DNA from: Belliella baltica DSM 15883
Lineage (GTDB): Bacteria > Bacteroidota > Bacteroidia > Cytophagales > Cyclobacteriaceae
Assembly: GCF_000265405.1 (NCBI RefSeq)
Contig: NC_018010.1
Location: 2,501,501 to 2,565,500, forward strand
Direction: 5' to 3'
DNA length: 64,000 bases
The notes under the pieces were generated by a model, which did no database searches, had not been told where the DNA came from, and saw only the letters and a list, made by a program, of their open reading frames with translations. This document shows positions 45,938-55,084 of this stretch, piece by piece. Position 1 is the stretch's first letter. Each line of letters starts with the position of its first letter. The position numbers and the translations under genes are program-made.

Positions 45938-47065
45938 ATGAAAGTCGCATTAATAACAGGAATAACTGGCCAAGACGGCTCCTATCTCGCCGAATTACTT
46001 TTAGAAAAAGGTTACATGGTTCACGGCATTAAACGTAGAGCTTCTTCCTTCAACACCCAAAGAGTAGATCACTTATATGAGGATCAGCATGAAGACAATG
46101 TAAGACTCAAACTCCATTACGGTGACTTAACAGACTCGACGAACCTCATTAGAATTATTCAAGAAACTCAGCCAGATGAAATCTATAACTTGGGCGCCAT
46201 GTCCCATGTCAAAGTTTCTTTCGACTCTCCTGAATATGTAGCGAATGTAGATGGAATTGGTACATTGAGGATTTTGGAAGCGGTGAGGATATTGGGATTA
46301 GAAAAGAAAACGAGAATATACCAAGCTTCAACTTCTGAACTTTATGGAGGGATGCCTGAGAACAAAAATGAAAAAGGATTCTACGACGAAAACTCACCGT
46401 TTTATCCACGTTCTCCATACGGTGCAGCAAAGATCTACGGCTTTTGGATTACCAAAAATTATCGTGAGGCGTACAACATGTTTGCATGTAATGGCATACT
46501 TTTCAATCACGAGTCGCCTCGAAGAGGGGAAACATTCGTAACTAGAAAAATCACCAGAGCAGTTGCTAAAATTGCTTTAGGTTTACAGAAAGAACTCTAC
46601 ATGGGTAACCTTGATGCCAAACGAGATTGGGGACATGCTAAGGATTATGTAAAAGCCATGTGGCTAATTCTACAACAAGACGTTGCAGAAGACTTCGTAA
46701 TAGCCACAGGTGTCACCACAAAAGTCCGTGACTTCATCCAAATGGCCTTTGCTCATGTCGGCTTTAACATTAGATTCGAAGGCGAAGGAGTAAACGAAGT
46801 TGGAATCCTTAATTCAGTCGATCAAGTGATTTATGAAAAGGCAACTGGCTTAACGATTAACTCCTTAACCCTTAACGCCGGAGACACTTTACTAAAAATC
46901 GATCCCATCTACTTCCGTCCAACCGAAGTCGATCTTCTTCTCGGAGATCCAACGAAATCTAAAACAAAACTAGGCTGGGAACCTGAATATGACCTTCAAG
47001 GGTTAGTGGAAGATATGATGGTATCGGATATTCAATTGTCCCGCAGAGAACACTTTATGGTCTAG
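45938..47065 (+). CDS. gmd: GDP-mannose 4,6-dehydratase
   Basis: A 375-residue enzyme from the ATG at 45938; a GTG at 45923 lies within the repeat and is unlikely. NADP-binding [19 protein letters not shown] is at residues 8-26, followed by [18 protein letters not shown]. The active-site region has STSELYGG and [12 protein letters not shown] (Tyr-x3-Lys). It converts GDP-mannose to GDP-4-keto-6-deoxymannose, which Fcl turns into GDP-L-fucose. Between residues ~285 and 320 is an insertion ([25 protein letters not shown]) compared with the E. coli protein, coded by TTAACGATTAACTCCTTAACC-like DNA. It resembles the repeat words of this locus. Confidence 0.94.
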   Translation: MKVALITGITGQDGSYLAELLLEKGYMVHGIKRRASSFNTQRVDHLYEDQHEDNVRLKLHYGDLTDSTNLIRIIQETQPDEIYNLGAMSHVKVSFDSPEYVANVDGIGTLRILEAVRILGLEKKTRIYQASTSELYGGMPENKNEKGFYDENSPFYPRSPYGAAKIYGFWITKNYREAYNMFACNGILFNHESPRRGETFVTRKITRAVAKIALGLQKELYMGNLDAKRDWGHAKDYVKAMWLILQQDVAEDFVIATGVTTKVRDFIQMAFAHVGFNIRFEGEGVNEVGILNSVDQVIYEKATGLTINSLTLNAGDTLLKIDPIYFRPTEVDLLLGDPTKSKTKLGWEPEYDLQGLVEDMMVSDIQLSRREHFMV

Positions 47066-47288
47066 TCAGGGCAGAGGGTGTTGTATCAGAATTAGTAGTT
47101 AAGAGTTAATTATTAGTTATTTCGGATTAACACTCAATCATTTCTTTAAGTTATTGATTCGTTATTTTCACTATTCTTTTAATGCTGTATTATTTTCAAT
47201 TTACTGATTTGAATTATATTTTGTTTCACTTTCTCCAAAAATTATAGTAGTTGGGGATCATAAATTGTTATAGGATTCATTTATTAAT

Positions 47289-48113
47289 ATGTTTTCAATA
47301 AAAATTATTAATTTAAGGAAAGATAAAATTAAAAGAGAATTGATGCTTTCGCAGCTAGTTGATCTTAATTTGTTGAAGTGTTCTCAAGTAATTGATGCTG
47401 TATATGGAAATGAATTAGATAATAGCATAAAGAATTTCATAAATTTAAAGCGTAAACCATTTTTACCGACAAAATTTAATAGACCATTAACAGCTGGAGA
47501 AATAGGGTGCTCGATGAGCCATCAAGCAATCTATAAAAGGATGAAATCTAATGATATTTGCTTAATAATTGAAGATGACGTTGTTATATCTCGAGATTTA
47601 ATTGATTTCATAGATTTAATTGAGAAATTACCTTCAAGTTGGGAACTTGTATTGTTAGGACATCAGGTAGCAAGAGTTAGAGGAGCTCGTATAAGTGTTT
47701 GGGGAAGGAAAAGATTAGGTAAGTTTACGATAGGTAAGCCTGTTGAGATGGCTTTTGGTTGTTATGGCTACTTAATTAATTACAAAGGTGCAAGAAAATT
47801 AATCAATGCTGCGAAAAAAATGGACGCTCCAATTGATCATTACACAGGTGTATCTGACTTTGTAAACCTTTATGCAATCAAACATCCAATCATTCATTTT
47901 TCTAAAGAGCTAACAGTGTATAGTAATATCGCTGTTGAACGGGAATTGGTTAGTGCCCAAGCGACTAAAGCTTTAGAAAATAAAGCTTTCAGTAAATTTA
48001 AAGAATTTGTTAAGTCATCGTTTTTTTATCATCCAATAAGGTTTTTGATTAGGTTAGTAAGATGGTGTACAGGTAATTTAAGAACTCTTAAAATTATACG
48101 TTCATATCGATAG
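47289..48113 (+). CDS. Glycosyltransferase family 25 protein
   Basis: A 274-residue GT25 (LPS biosynthesis type) enzyme: FSIKIINLRKDKIKRELMLSQL at the start, LTAGEIGCSMSHQAIYKRM and NDICLIIEDDVVIS (acidic nucleotide-sugar site), then WELVLLGHQ and FGCYGYLINYKGARKLI. It probably transfers a hexose to the growing repeat unit. It begins the AT-rich serotype-like part of the locus and is preceded by a 223-bp AT-rich gap. Confidence 0.9.
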   Translation: MFSIKIINLRKDKIKRELMLSQLVDLNLLKCSQVIDAVYGNELDNSIKNFINLKRKPFLPTKFNRPLTAGEIGCSMSHQAIYKRMKSNDICLIIEDDVVISRDLIDFIDLIEKLPSSWELVLLGHQVARVRGARISVWGRKRLGKFTIGKPVEMAFGCYGYLINYKGARKLINAAKKMDAPIDHYTGVSDFVNLYAIKHPIIHFSKELTVYSNIAVERELVSAQATKALENKAFSKFKEFVKSSFFYHPIRFLIRLVRWCTGNLRTLKIIRSYR

Positions 48114-48827
48114 TGAATGATGTATGTAATTTAATGAATAGAATTATTTTTGCCTTTGTAAAGCAATCGAAGGTTTCTGAAGAAACCAACATCTTGACTA
48201 ACACTTTAAAAAAAATAATTTCAAGTAAGAAATAATTTACTTTAAAAATATGATTACCTGCATATTTTTTCCGTTTGTTGGTGGTTTTCCAGTATCTCTA
48301 AATAATAATTTAATTATAGCATCTCTTTAAGAAGCTTTTAGTAAATCTTGTTTTACGTTGGCTTCACAGTTAAAGATGTCGATATTTTTTAAATTAGTAC
48401 AGATAAATTTTGATTTTAAACTTTTACAATTACAGTTCGAGATAGAACGATCGTGAAAAAAATAATTGTAACTTTCTTTATTAAAAGCCTAAATTTTATA
48501 ATCTAAACTTGATTATATTAAAAGAGCATGAGATTCTAGACTACAAGAAGTTATCAATCAATACCAGAAAATTGCCAAATCAGTTTTTTATATTAATAAT
48601 AGTAATGTTCTTTAGATGCATGAAAATATTGATAATCTACATTTTTAAAAACTAAAAAAAAATCTATTTTAATACTTTTTTATTTAATATGATATTTATG
48701 AAATCTAAAAAATTTAAGAGATTGTAAAAAGATAATAATTATATTTTTAAAAACCTTAAAGACTAAGGGGTAGAAATTTACCATGTTTATTAGTTTAATT
48801 AAATTATAGAATGATCATTCTTATATA
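48114..48827. other. 714-bp AT-rich gap, possible gene decay
   Basis: Very AT-rich with no ORF of usable length. Two short frames stand out: a 33-codon ORF at 48134 (MNRIIFAFVKQSKVSEETN...) and a 26-codon ORF at about 48250 (MITCIFFPFVGGFPVS...). Neither matches a family I recognise. They may be remnants of a former glycosyltransferase or related gene. Confidence 0.4.
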
Positions 48828-50273
48828 ATGTCTATACGTAAATCCCTAAGTTCTGGTATTTTATATACTGGTATCACCCGTTATTCTGGTGTATTGGTAT
48901 CAATAGTAATAGGTGCAATTCTAGCAAGATTACTAACTCCAGCTGAGTTTGGTGTTGTTGCTTTAGTTACTGTTTTTATTTCATTTTTCAATTTATTAAC
49001 CGACGTCGGTATTGGACCCGCTGTTATTCAAAACAAAAAATTGACGGATGAAGATGTACAGTCAATTTTCTTACTTTGCATTTTACTCGGATTAGTTTTA
49101 ACATTTCTATTTTTCTTTTCAGCAACTTTAATAGCTTCTTTTTATGAAAATAAGGACTTAATCCCATTAATTAGATTACTTTCCTTAACTGTTTTTTTTA
49201 GTTCTTTAAGGATTGTACCTAATGCATTATTGCTAAAAAAATTAAAGTTTAAACAAATAGGGTTTGTTACTATTACAGTTCAATTATTTAGTGGAATACT
49301 TGCTATTGTTCTTGCTTATAAAGGTTTTAGTTATTATTCTTTGGTTTTTAAAAGTATTTTTGACAGTTTCATAACTTTTGTTATTCTTTTTAAACTGTCA
49401 CCTGTAAAGCTTATATTGTATTTGAGAAAAAGTGCCTTAAATAAAATTATACATTTTTCGAGTTTTCAATTTTTATTTAATTTCATTAATTATTTTTCAA
49501 GAAATACAGATAACCTCTTGATTGGAAAGTTTTTATCACCAGTCTCTTTAGGGTTTTATGATAAATCTTACCAATTAATGATGATGCCGGTTCAAAATTT
49601 AACGCATGTTATAACACCTGTTTTACACCCTGTACTTTCGGAATTCCAAAATGATAAACTAAGAATATTAAACGCATACACCAAAGTGGTGAGACTATTA
49701 GCTACTATAGGTTTTCCTATTTCAGTTTTTTTGTATTTCACTGCTTCAGAAATCATTTTAATTTTATACGGAGTTCAGTGGGAGAAAAGTATTCCTGTAT
49801 TTAAAATTTTAGCTCTAACAGTTGGGATTCAAATGGTACTTTCTAGTTCTGGATCTATTTTTCAGGCTATAAATCGAACTGATTTACTATTTTATTCAGG
49901 CGCCATTAGTGCTGTCTTTATGGTAGGTGGTATTAGTTATGGTATTTTTATTGAAAAAAGTTTGGAGGGAGTTGGATTTGGTTTGATTGTTGCTTTTTTA
50001 ATAAATTTTTTTCAAGGATTTTATATTTTGATAAAGTTTGCATTGAAAGGCAGTGTTTTATATTTTTTTAAATCTTTTTTGTTTCCTATTACAACTAGTA
50101 TAATTATTTGGTTGTGTCTTTTAAGTTTTCAATCAATTAAAATTGATAATTTATACATTTCTTTATTAGGAAAAATAGTTATTTCATTCTCTGTTTTCTT
50201 ATTAGTGAATTTTTTTAATAAAAATAATCGAAATCTTGCCTTAGATTTTTTAAAAAATAGAAGAGCTTTCTAA
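48828..50273 (+). CDS. Polysaccharide flippase (Wzx-like, MOP superfamily)
   Basis: A 481-residue integral membrane protein with about 12-14 transmembrane helices, opening SIRKSLSSGILYTGITRYSGVLVSIVIGAILARLLTPAEFGVVAL. This is the typical N-terminus of the polysaccharide_synt/WzxC group. The middle NTDNLLIGKFLSPVSLGFYDKSYQLMMMPVQNL is also characteristic. It would flip undecaprenyl-linked repeat units to the periplasm. Codon use is very AT-rich, as in the following genes. Confidence 0.93.
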   Translation: MSIRKSLSSGILYTGITRYSGVLVSIVIGAILARLLTPAEFGVVALVTVFISFFNLLTDVGIGPAVIQNKKLTDEDVQSIFLLCILLGLVLTFLFFFSATLIASFYENKDLIPLIRLLSLTVFFSSLRIVPNALLLKKLKFKQIGFVTITVQLFSGILAIVLAYKGFSYYSLVFKSIFDSFITFVILFKLSPVKLILYLRKSALNKIIHFSSFQFLFNFINYFSRNTDNLLIGKFLSPVSLGFYDKSYQLMMMPVQNLTHVITPVLHPVLSEFQNDKLRILNAYTKVVRLLATIGFPISVFLYFTASEIILILYGVQWEKSIPVFKILALTVGIQMVLSSSGSIFQAINRTDLLFYSGAISAVFMVGGISYGIFIEKSLEGVGFGLIVAFLINFFQGFYILIKFALKGSVLYFFKSFLFPITTSIIIWLCLLSFQSIKIDNLYISLLGKIVISFSVFLLVNFFNKNNRNLALDFLKNRRAF

Positions 50274-51159
50274 TCATGTATAAACTAAATAATATAATGT
50301 TTAAATAGAATTAATTGCAATTATATAGTATATGTTATTGATAAATTATTCTTATTGTTTCATGCACATTATAAATTTCAAAATTTGTTAAGGATAACTT
50401 AGAGATTGTATAGGGAATAACATATAAAAGTTGGACACTAACTTTGGCTCAAAATCTTAAAAAAAATTATTGAAAAATAAGCTGTTCAAGACTTCGGGAG
50501 GATCATAATAGAGCCTTTTTTAGGTTCATATGCAATACTTTAAGGGCTTTTGATTACTCAGATGTCGAAATGCTACCTAATCGAGTTATCTTTACATCAG
50601 GAACTATACTGATAGAAATTACTTCTGACAGGCTATTCATTGCTTTAAGTTCTGAATTTATTCCTTAATATTTAGATGATCCAGCCGCCTTTCTCTGATC
50701 CGCTTGATACAATAGTTCTTGAACAAACTTTAGTTAAAGCAGTCAACTTTGTTCTCCTAAATGTGAGGGGGTTTCATCATAGCGTGCTTAAAATTTTGAT
50801 TTGACTATGATTGCTACAAAAATAGTATCAGTGGATATTAAAAAAACTATAATATCGAAAAAAGATTTAATTAATGATCAATAAAGGTTTCCCTTAGAAG
50901 TATTATAACTAGATAGGAATTAAATTTCTTCAAAATCAAATCTAGAATATTATATAATTGTCAATAGTCAACAGTTCTAATAAAATAAAGTGCTTAAATT
51001 ATTTTAAGTGGCTACCGGTGTAAAGTTTCCATATATTTAATAATTCAAAAGCTATTAAATTTAATTAAAAAAATGCTTTTTTTAATTATTAGAGCTATTT
51101 AAATAATAGCTAATTATGGAATATATTCGTTTCTTCAAAATTACTTGCATTTAAATTTT
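50274..51159. other. 886-bp AT-rich gap with possible insertion-sequence remnants
   Basis: No intact gene. AGTTGGACACTAACTTTGGC at about 50432 resembles the terminus of some insertion sequences. On the minus strand around 50640-50760 an open stretch includes KRIREKGGW-like and ELLYQADQRKAAG-like frames, but with stops. I could not identify the element. The last 160 bp are simple A/T-rich leader for the next GT2 gene. Confidence 0.35.
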
Positions 51160-52071
51160 ATGAAAAAAAATAAAAATAATTCAATTTGTTTAGTTACAGT
51201 TGTAATTCCAACTTACAAAAGAAGTAAACTTTTAGAATCTGCTATTATTTCTGTTTTAAATCAGTCTTATGAAAATTTAGAAATTTTAGTTGTTGATGAT
51301 AACTCAGATGGTTGCGAACAAGATAAAGTTCAAAAAATAATTGCTAAATTCAATAATGTTGAGTATTTAAAAAACTTTAGGAAAAAAGGAGGTTGTGGTG
51401 CGCGAAATAGTGGGATATTAAAAGCATCTGGTGACTTTATAGCTTTTTTAGATGATGATGATATATTTCTTAAGGGTAAAATTCACAATCAGTTGAAGCA
51501 TTTAATAGATACTGGAGGGAATGCTTCCTTTACAGACTATGTCTTGAATGATAGGATTTACAATAAAAAGAAAAATGTTGTTAAAAATTTTAATAAACTT
51601 GATTCCCATCAAATTTTGAATTTTGAGGTTCCTGCTTCTACCACTTTAATGATGGCAAAAAGGCAGAGTTTAATTGATGTTGGTCTTTTTGATGAGAATC
51701 TCCCTAGCTTTCAGGATTTAGATTTATGGTATAGATTATCAAAAAATGGTCCCATTTTCAAATATAATGGCTTACTTTCTGAATTCACTATTCATTTAGA
51801 AGATAGAGTTAGTATAAATATAGATAAACGCGCGACTGGTTTAAATAAATTGATCGATAAATGGAAAAATGAAATTGAATTAATTGTTGGAGTTAAGAAG
51901 TTCTATGATTTTTATTATCGAGAGTCAATATATAACGTCATTAAATATTCTAATTTATCTTATAAAGAAAAATTTAAATATTATTTAACTTTGAATTTGA
52001 AGGGTGAAACTAAGCTAAAATACCTAGCTGTACTTCCATACAATTTAATTAATTTCGTCAAAACTCAGTAG
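51160..52071 (+). CDS. Glycosyltransferase family 2 protein
   Basis: A 303-residue GT-A fold enzyme from the ATG at 51160 (five residues inside the longest frame, the more usual start). It shows VVIPTYKRSKLLESAIISVLNQSYENLEILVVDDNSDG and FIAFLDDDDIF (DxD-type metal site), then the acceptor-side VGLFDENLPSFQDLDLWYRL. It transfers a sugar to the polysaccharide repeat unit in the cytoplasm; donor and linkage are unknown. Six bases separate it from the next gene. Confidence 0.92.
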   Translation: MKKNKNNSICLVTVVIPTYKRSKLLESAIISVLNQSYENLEILVVDDNSDGCEQDKVQKIIAKFNNVEYLKNFRKKGGCGARNSGILKASGDFIAFLDDDDIFLKGKIHNQLKHLIDTGGNASFTDYVLNDRIYNKKKNVVKNFNKLDSHQILNFEVPASTTLMMAKRQSLIDVGLFDENLPSFQDLDLWYRLSKNGPIFKYNGLLSEFTIHLEDRVSINIDKRATGLNKLIDKWKNEIELIVGVKKFYDFYYRESIYNVIKYSNLSYKEKFKYYLTLNLKGETKLKYLAVLPYNLINFVKTQ

Positions 52072-52077
52072 AGATAA

Positions 52078-53364
52078 ATGAATTTATTAAAACTATTGTT
52101 TATAAATTTTTTAATGTTTTTGTATATATATAATCCAATGATTAGATTTCTACCGTTTGATTCAGGTGTGATCATTTCATTTCTAATTTTACTTTTTTAT
52201 TTTTTTAATGGAGCGCCTAATTTGAAAAGAATTTTAAAAAATAAATATATTTTCATTTATCTTATTTTAGGTTTAATAACTTTTTCTTACACGCTTATTT
52301 TAACATTTTTTTCTGATAATGAACATTTATCTTTTCGATTTCCAATAATGTATTTTAGATTTTTTTTTGAATTACCTCTAGTTACAATAGCAATATTAAA
52401 TTTAATAATAAAGTTTGGATATAATACGTATGGAAAAGTGATTCATATTTTTATAAACATAGCAATCGTTCAATCATTTATTGTAATTGCTACATTGTTA
52501 TCTCCAGCCCTCAGAGATTTTGTTTTCTTTAATCTTTTAAAATTTAGGGAAGGTCATGATAAAATCATAAGTATTGGAGACTTTTCTCTTAGAGGATTTG
52601 GTTTGTCTGGGGATTATTTGTTTGCGTTCCCTTTATTTCAAGGATTTGCAGCAGTTTTAGTTTTATTCTTTTTCAAAAACGGTTGGTTTAAGTATATTTT
52701 CGTTTTTCCTTTAGTTTTAATCTCTTCTTTAGTTAATGCGAGAGTTGGAGTAGTACCAGTTTTAATTTTTTTTTCCATTATAGCTTTGTTTTATTTCATT
52801 TCAATGCAAAAAAGCAAAATAAAAATACTGTTAAAAAACACTTTTTTTGTCTTGATTTTACTAATTCTAATAATACAATTTGTTCAAATATTAGAGTTAA
52901 ATAATACATTTAGTTGGATTGTTAATGGTTTTATAAATATTTTTGGTGGTAATACGGTCGGTTCGAGTTCAAGTTATAACATTATAGAAAAACTACTTGG
53001 AGAACATTTATTTTTTCCAAATGGATGTTTTGATTTCGTTTTTGGTTCTGGTCAAGTAATTTTTTCAAATCCCTTTAGTTATATTAAATCAGACATAGGT
53101 TACATTCAATTTATATTTTATGGCGGGTTGTTTTTTTTAATTTTAATTATTTTTTCGTTTAAATTCTTAGCTATAGGTTGTTTAAATTACATTAAAAAGG
53201 AGGATTTTAAAATAAAAATAATAGTTTTGGCAATAATGATTACGGTTTTATTTGTACACTTTAAAGGTAACATTTACAATTATAATTCGTTTATGAAATT
53301 ATCATACATCATTATATTCTTTATTATTTTAAAATTTCAAACATCATCTTACAGTTCTCGTTAA
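52078..53364 (+). CDS. Wzy-like polysaccharide polymerase
   Basis: A 428-residue, strongly hydrophobic membrane protein with about ten transmembrane helices and one larger periplasmic loop (around residues 150-185 and 280-345, including GHDKIISIGDFSLRGFGLSGDYL and GSSSSYNIIEKLLGEHLFF). Wzy proteins are poorly conserved, so the call rests on topology, size and position between glycosyltransferases and downstream of a Wzx gene. It would join repeat units in the periplasm under Wzz control. An O-antigen ligase-type role is the alternative. Confidence 0.75.
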   Translation: MNLLKLLFINFLMFLYIYNPMIRFLPFDSGVIISFLILLFYFFNGAPNLKRILKNKYIFIYLILGLITFSYTLILTFFSDNEHLSFRFPIMYFRFFFELPLVTIAILNLIIKFGYNTYGKVIHIFINIAIVQSFIVIATLLSPALRDFVFFNLLKFREGHDKIISIGDFSLRGFGLSGDYLFAFPLFQGFAAVLVLFFFKNGWFKYIFVFPLVLISSLVNARVGVVPVLIFFSIIALFYFISMQKSKIKILLKNTFFVLILLILIIQFVQILELNNTFSWIVNGFINIFGGNTVGSSSSYNIIEKLLGEHLFFPNGCFDFVFGSGQVIFSNPFSYIKSDIGYIQFIFYGGLFFLILIIFSFKFLAIGCLNYIKKEDFKIKIIVLAIMITVLFVHFKGNIYNYNSFMKLSYIIIFFIILKFQTSSYSSR

Positions 53365-53437
53365 AAGTGTTGAACTTTTATCCTTATAAAACTAACAAAG
53401 TTAATTTTTTAGTTAAAAAATTGAGTAAAAAATGCGT

Positions 53438-54220
53438 ATGAAAATTTCAATTATTACAGTTGTATTTAACGATTTAATTGGGTTTAAACGGACATTTAAT
53501 TCAGTTATAACTCAAACTTATAAAAATTTAGAATTTATAGTCATTGATGGTGGTTCTAGCGATGGAACTGCAGAATTTATTTCTTTAAATTCTGATTTTT
53601 TTTCAAAGTGGACATCAGGTCCAGATAAGGGGATTTATGATGCTATGAATAAAGGAATAAACCTTGGGACTGGGGAATTTGCTATTTTTCTGAATGCAGG
53701 AGATTGTTTTTATTCTAATGAAATTCTTTCAGAGGTTGTTAAAAACTTTAATAACCCTAATGCAATTTATTTTGGTAGGGCTTTAGTTGATGGGGAAACT
53801 CATGATTGGCTGTTCCCGCCGATTAGATATAAAAAAGATAATATCACTTTATGGTTGAAGAATAATGTCCCTAATCATCAAGCTATGTTTTTTCCAAAAT
53901 CATATTACTCTAGATATAAATATAATTTAGCTTTAAAAATTAGTTCTGATAAAGACTATAAACTAAATGCTCAAAAATCATTCAAAATACCATTTGTTTT
54001 TTGTGACTTAATTATATGTAAATTTAATTTAGGTGGGATTTCATCTTCAAATAAATTAAAGCAATCATTGATTATTTCAAAGGAATTGTGGAAATTAGAT
54101 ACTCAGTACTATTCATTAAATTATGCTATAAAGAATCAAATTAAACATTATTCAAAAATATTATTAAGTAATTTATTTGGTAAAAGTTTATTAAATAAGA
54201 TACTTAAAAAAGCCAAATAG
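53438..54220 (+). CDS. Glycosyltransferase family 2 protein (NAGD type)
   Basis: A 260-residue GT2 enzyme: MKISIITVVFNDLIGFKRTFNSVITQTYKNLEFIVIDGGSSDGT at the N-terminus, GPDKGIYDAMNKGI and FAIFLNAGDCFY. The NAGD replaces the usual DxD, as in a large subgroup of WcaA-like enzymes. NVPNHQAMFF follows. Two ATGs (53432, 53438) are possible; the second gives the family's usual start. It sits between the polymerase and another GT2 gene. Confidence 0.92.
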   Translation: MKISIITVVFNDLIGFKRTFNSVITQTYKNLEFIVIDGGSSDGTAEFISLNSDFFSKWTSGPDKGIYDAMNKGINLGTGEFAIFLNAGDCFYSNEILSEVVKNFNNPNAIYFGRALVDGETHDWLFPPIRYKKDNITLWLKNNVPNHQAMFFPKSYYSRYKYNLALKISSDKDYKLNAQKSFKIPFVFCDLIICKFNLGGISSSNKLKQSLIISKELWKLDTQYYSLNYAIKNQIKHYSKILLSNLFGKSLLNKILKKAK

Positions 54221-54224
54221 AAAA

Positions 54225-55046
54225 ATGAGAAAGCAAATTGATTTTTCCTGCTTGATGTCAATTTATCAAAGAGATTCTGCTAGGTTTTTAAAAGAAGCTT
54301 TAAATAGCATTAATAACCAAACTTTAAAAGCGAATGAAATAGTCTTAGTAAAGGATGGGCCGGTAAGTTTAGAATTGGATGCAATCTTATCTGAATTTCA
54401 AGATAAGCTTCCTTTGAAAATCATTAGTATTGATGAAAATAGGGGTTTAGGTCATGCGCTTTCTTTTGGTCTAAATTTTATTTCAAATGATATTGTTGCG
54501 AGAATGGATGCTGATGATATATCGGTTTCAAATCGATTTGAAAAGCAAATAGATATATTAATTAAAAATCCTGAATATGATTTAGTTAGTTCAAATATAG
54601 AAGAGTTTAATAATGTTCCTGGTGACTTGGGGATAATAAAAAAAGTTCCAGAAAAACATGAAGATATCCTCAAGTATTCACAAAAAAGATCTCCTTTCAA
54701 TCATCCTTCTGTTGTTTTTAGAAAACAGGCGGTGCTAAATGCCGGGTCCTACAAATCTATGTTGTTTTTCGAAGATTATTATCTCTGGTTACGGTTGATT
54801 AAATCAGGACGAAAATTTTATAATATCCAAGATCCTCTTTTATATTTTAGGGTTGGAAATAATATGATTGGACGTAGGCAAGGATTTAAATATGCTTTGC
54901 ACGAATATAATTTTTTTAAATCAGCTTATAAAGAAAAACTAATTTCATTATATGATTTTATTAATGCGGTGTTAATTAGATTTCCTTTAAGATTATTGCC
55001 AGTTTCCACTTTGAAGTTTATATATTCTTCATTATTACGAAAATAA
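54225..55046 (+). CDS. Glycosyltransferase family 2 protein (third in the locus)
   Basis: A 273-residue GT2 enzyme with FSCLMSIYQRDSARFLKEALNSINNQTLKANEIVLVKDGPV, then NRGLGHALSFGLNFISNDIVARMDADDIS (MDADD metal site), NHPSVVFRKQAVLNAGSY and FFEDYYLWLRL. This pattern is that of the amylovoran/galactosyltransferase-like GT2 subgroup. It follows the previous gene by 4 bp, so both are in one operon. Sugar and linkage are unknown. Confidence 0.93.
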   Translation: MRKQIDFSCLMSIYQRDSARFLKEALNSINNQTLKANEIVLVKDGPVSLELDAILSEFQDKLPLKIISIDENRGLGHALSFGLNFISNDIVARMDADDISVSNRFEKQIDILIKNPEYDLVSSNIEEFNNVPGDLGIIKKVPEKHEDILKYSQKRSPFNHPSVVFRKQAVLNAGSYKSMLFFEDYYLWLRLIKSGRKFYNIQDPLLYFRVGNNMIGRRQGFKYALHEYNFFKSAYKEKLISLYDFINAVLIRFPLRLLPVSTLKFIYSSLLRK

Positions 55047-55084
55047 AAATCAGATTGGGATATTTATTAAATGAAGTTTTGGGA

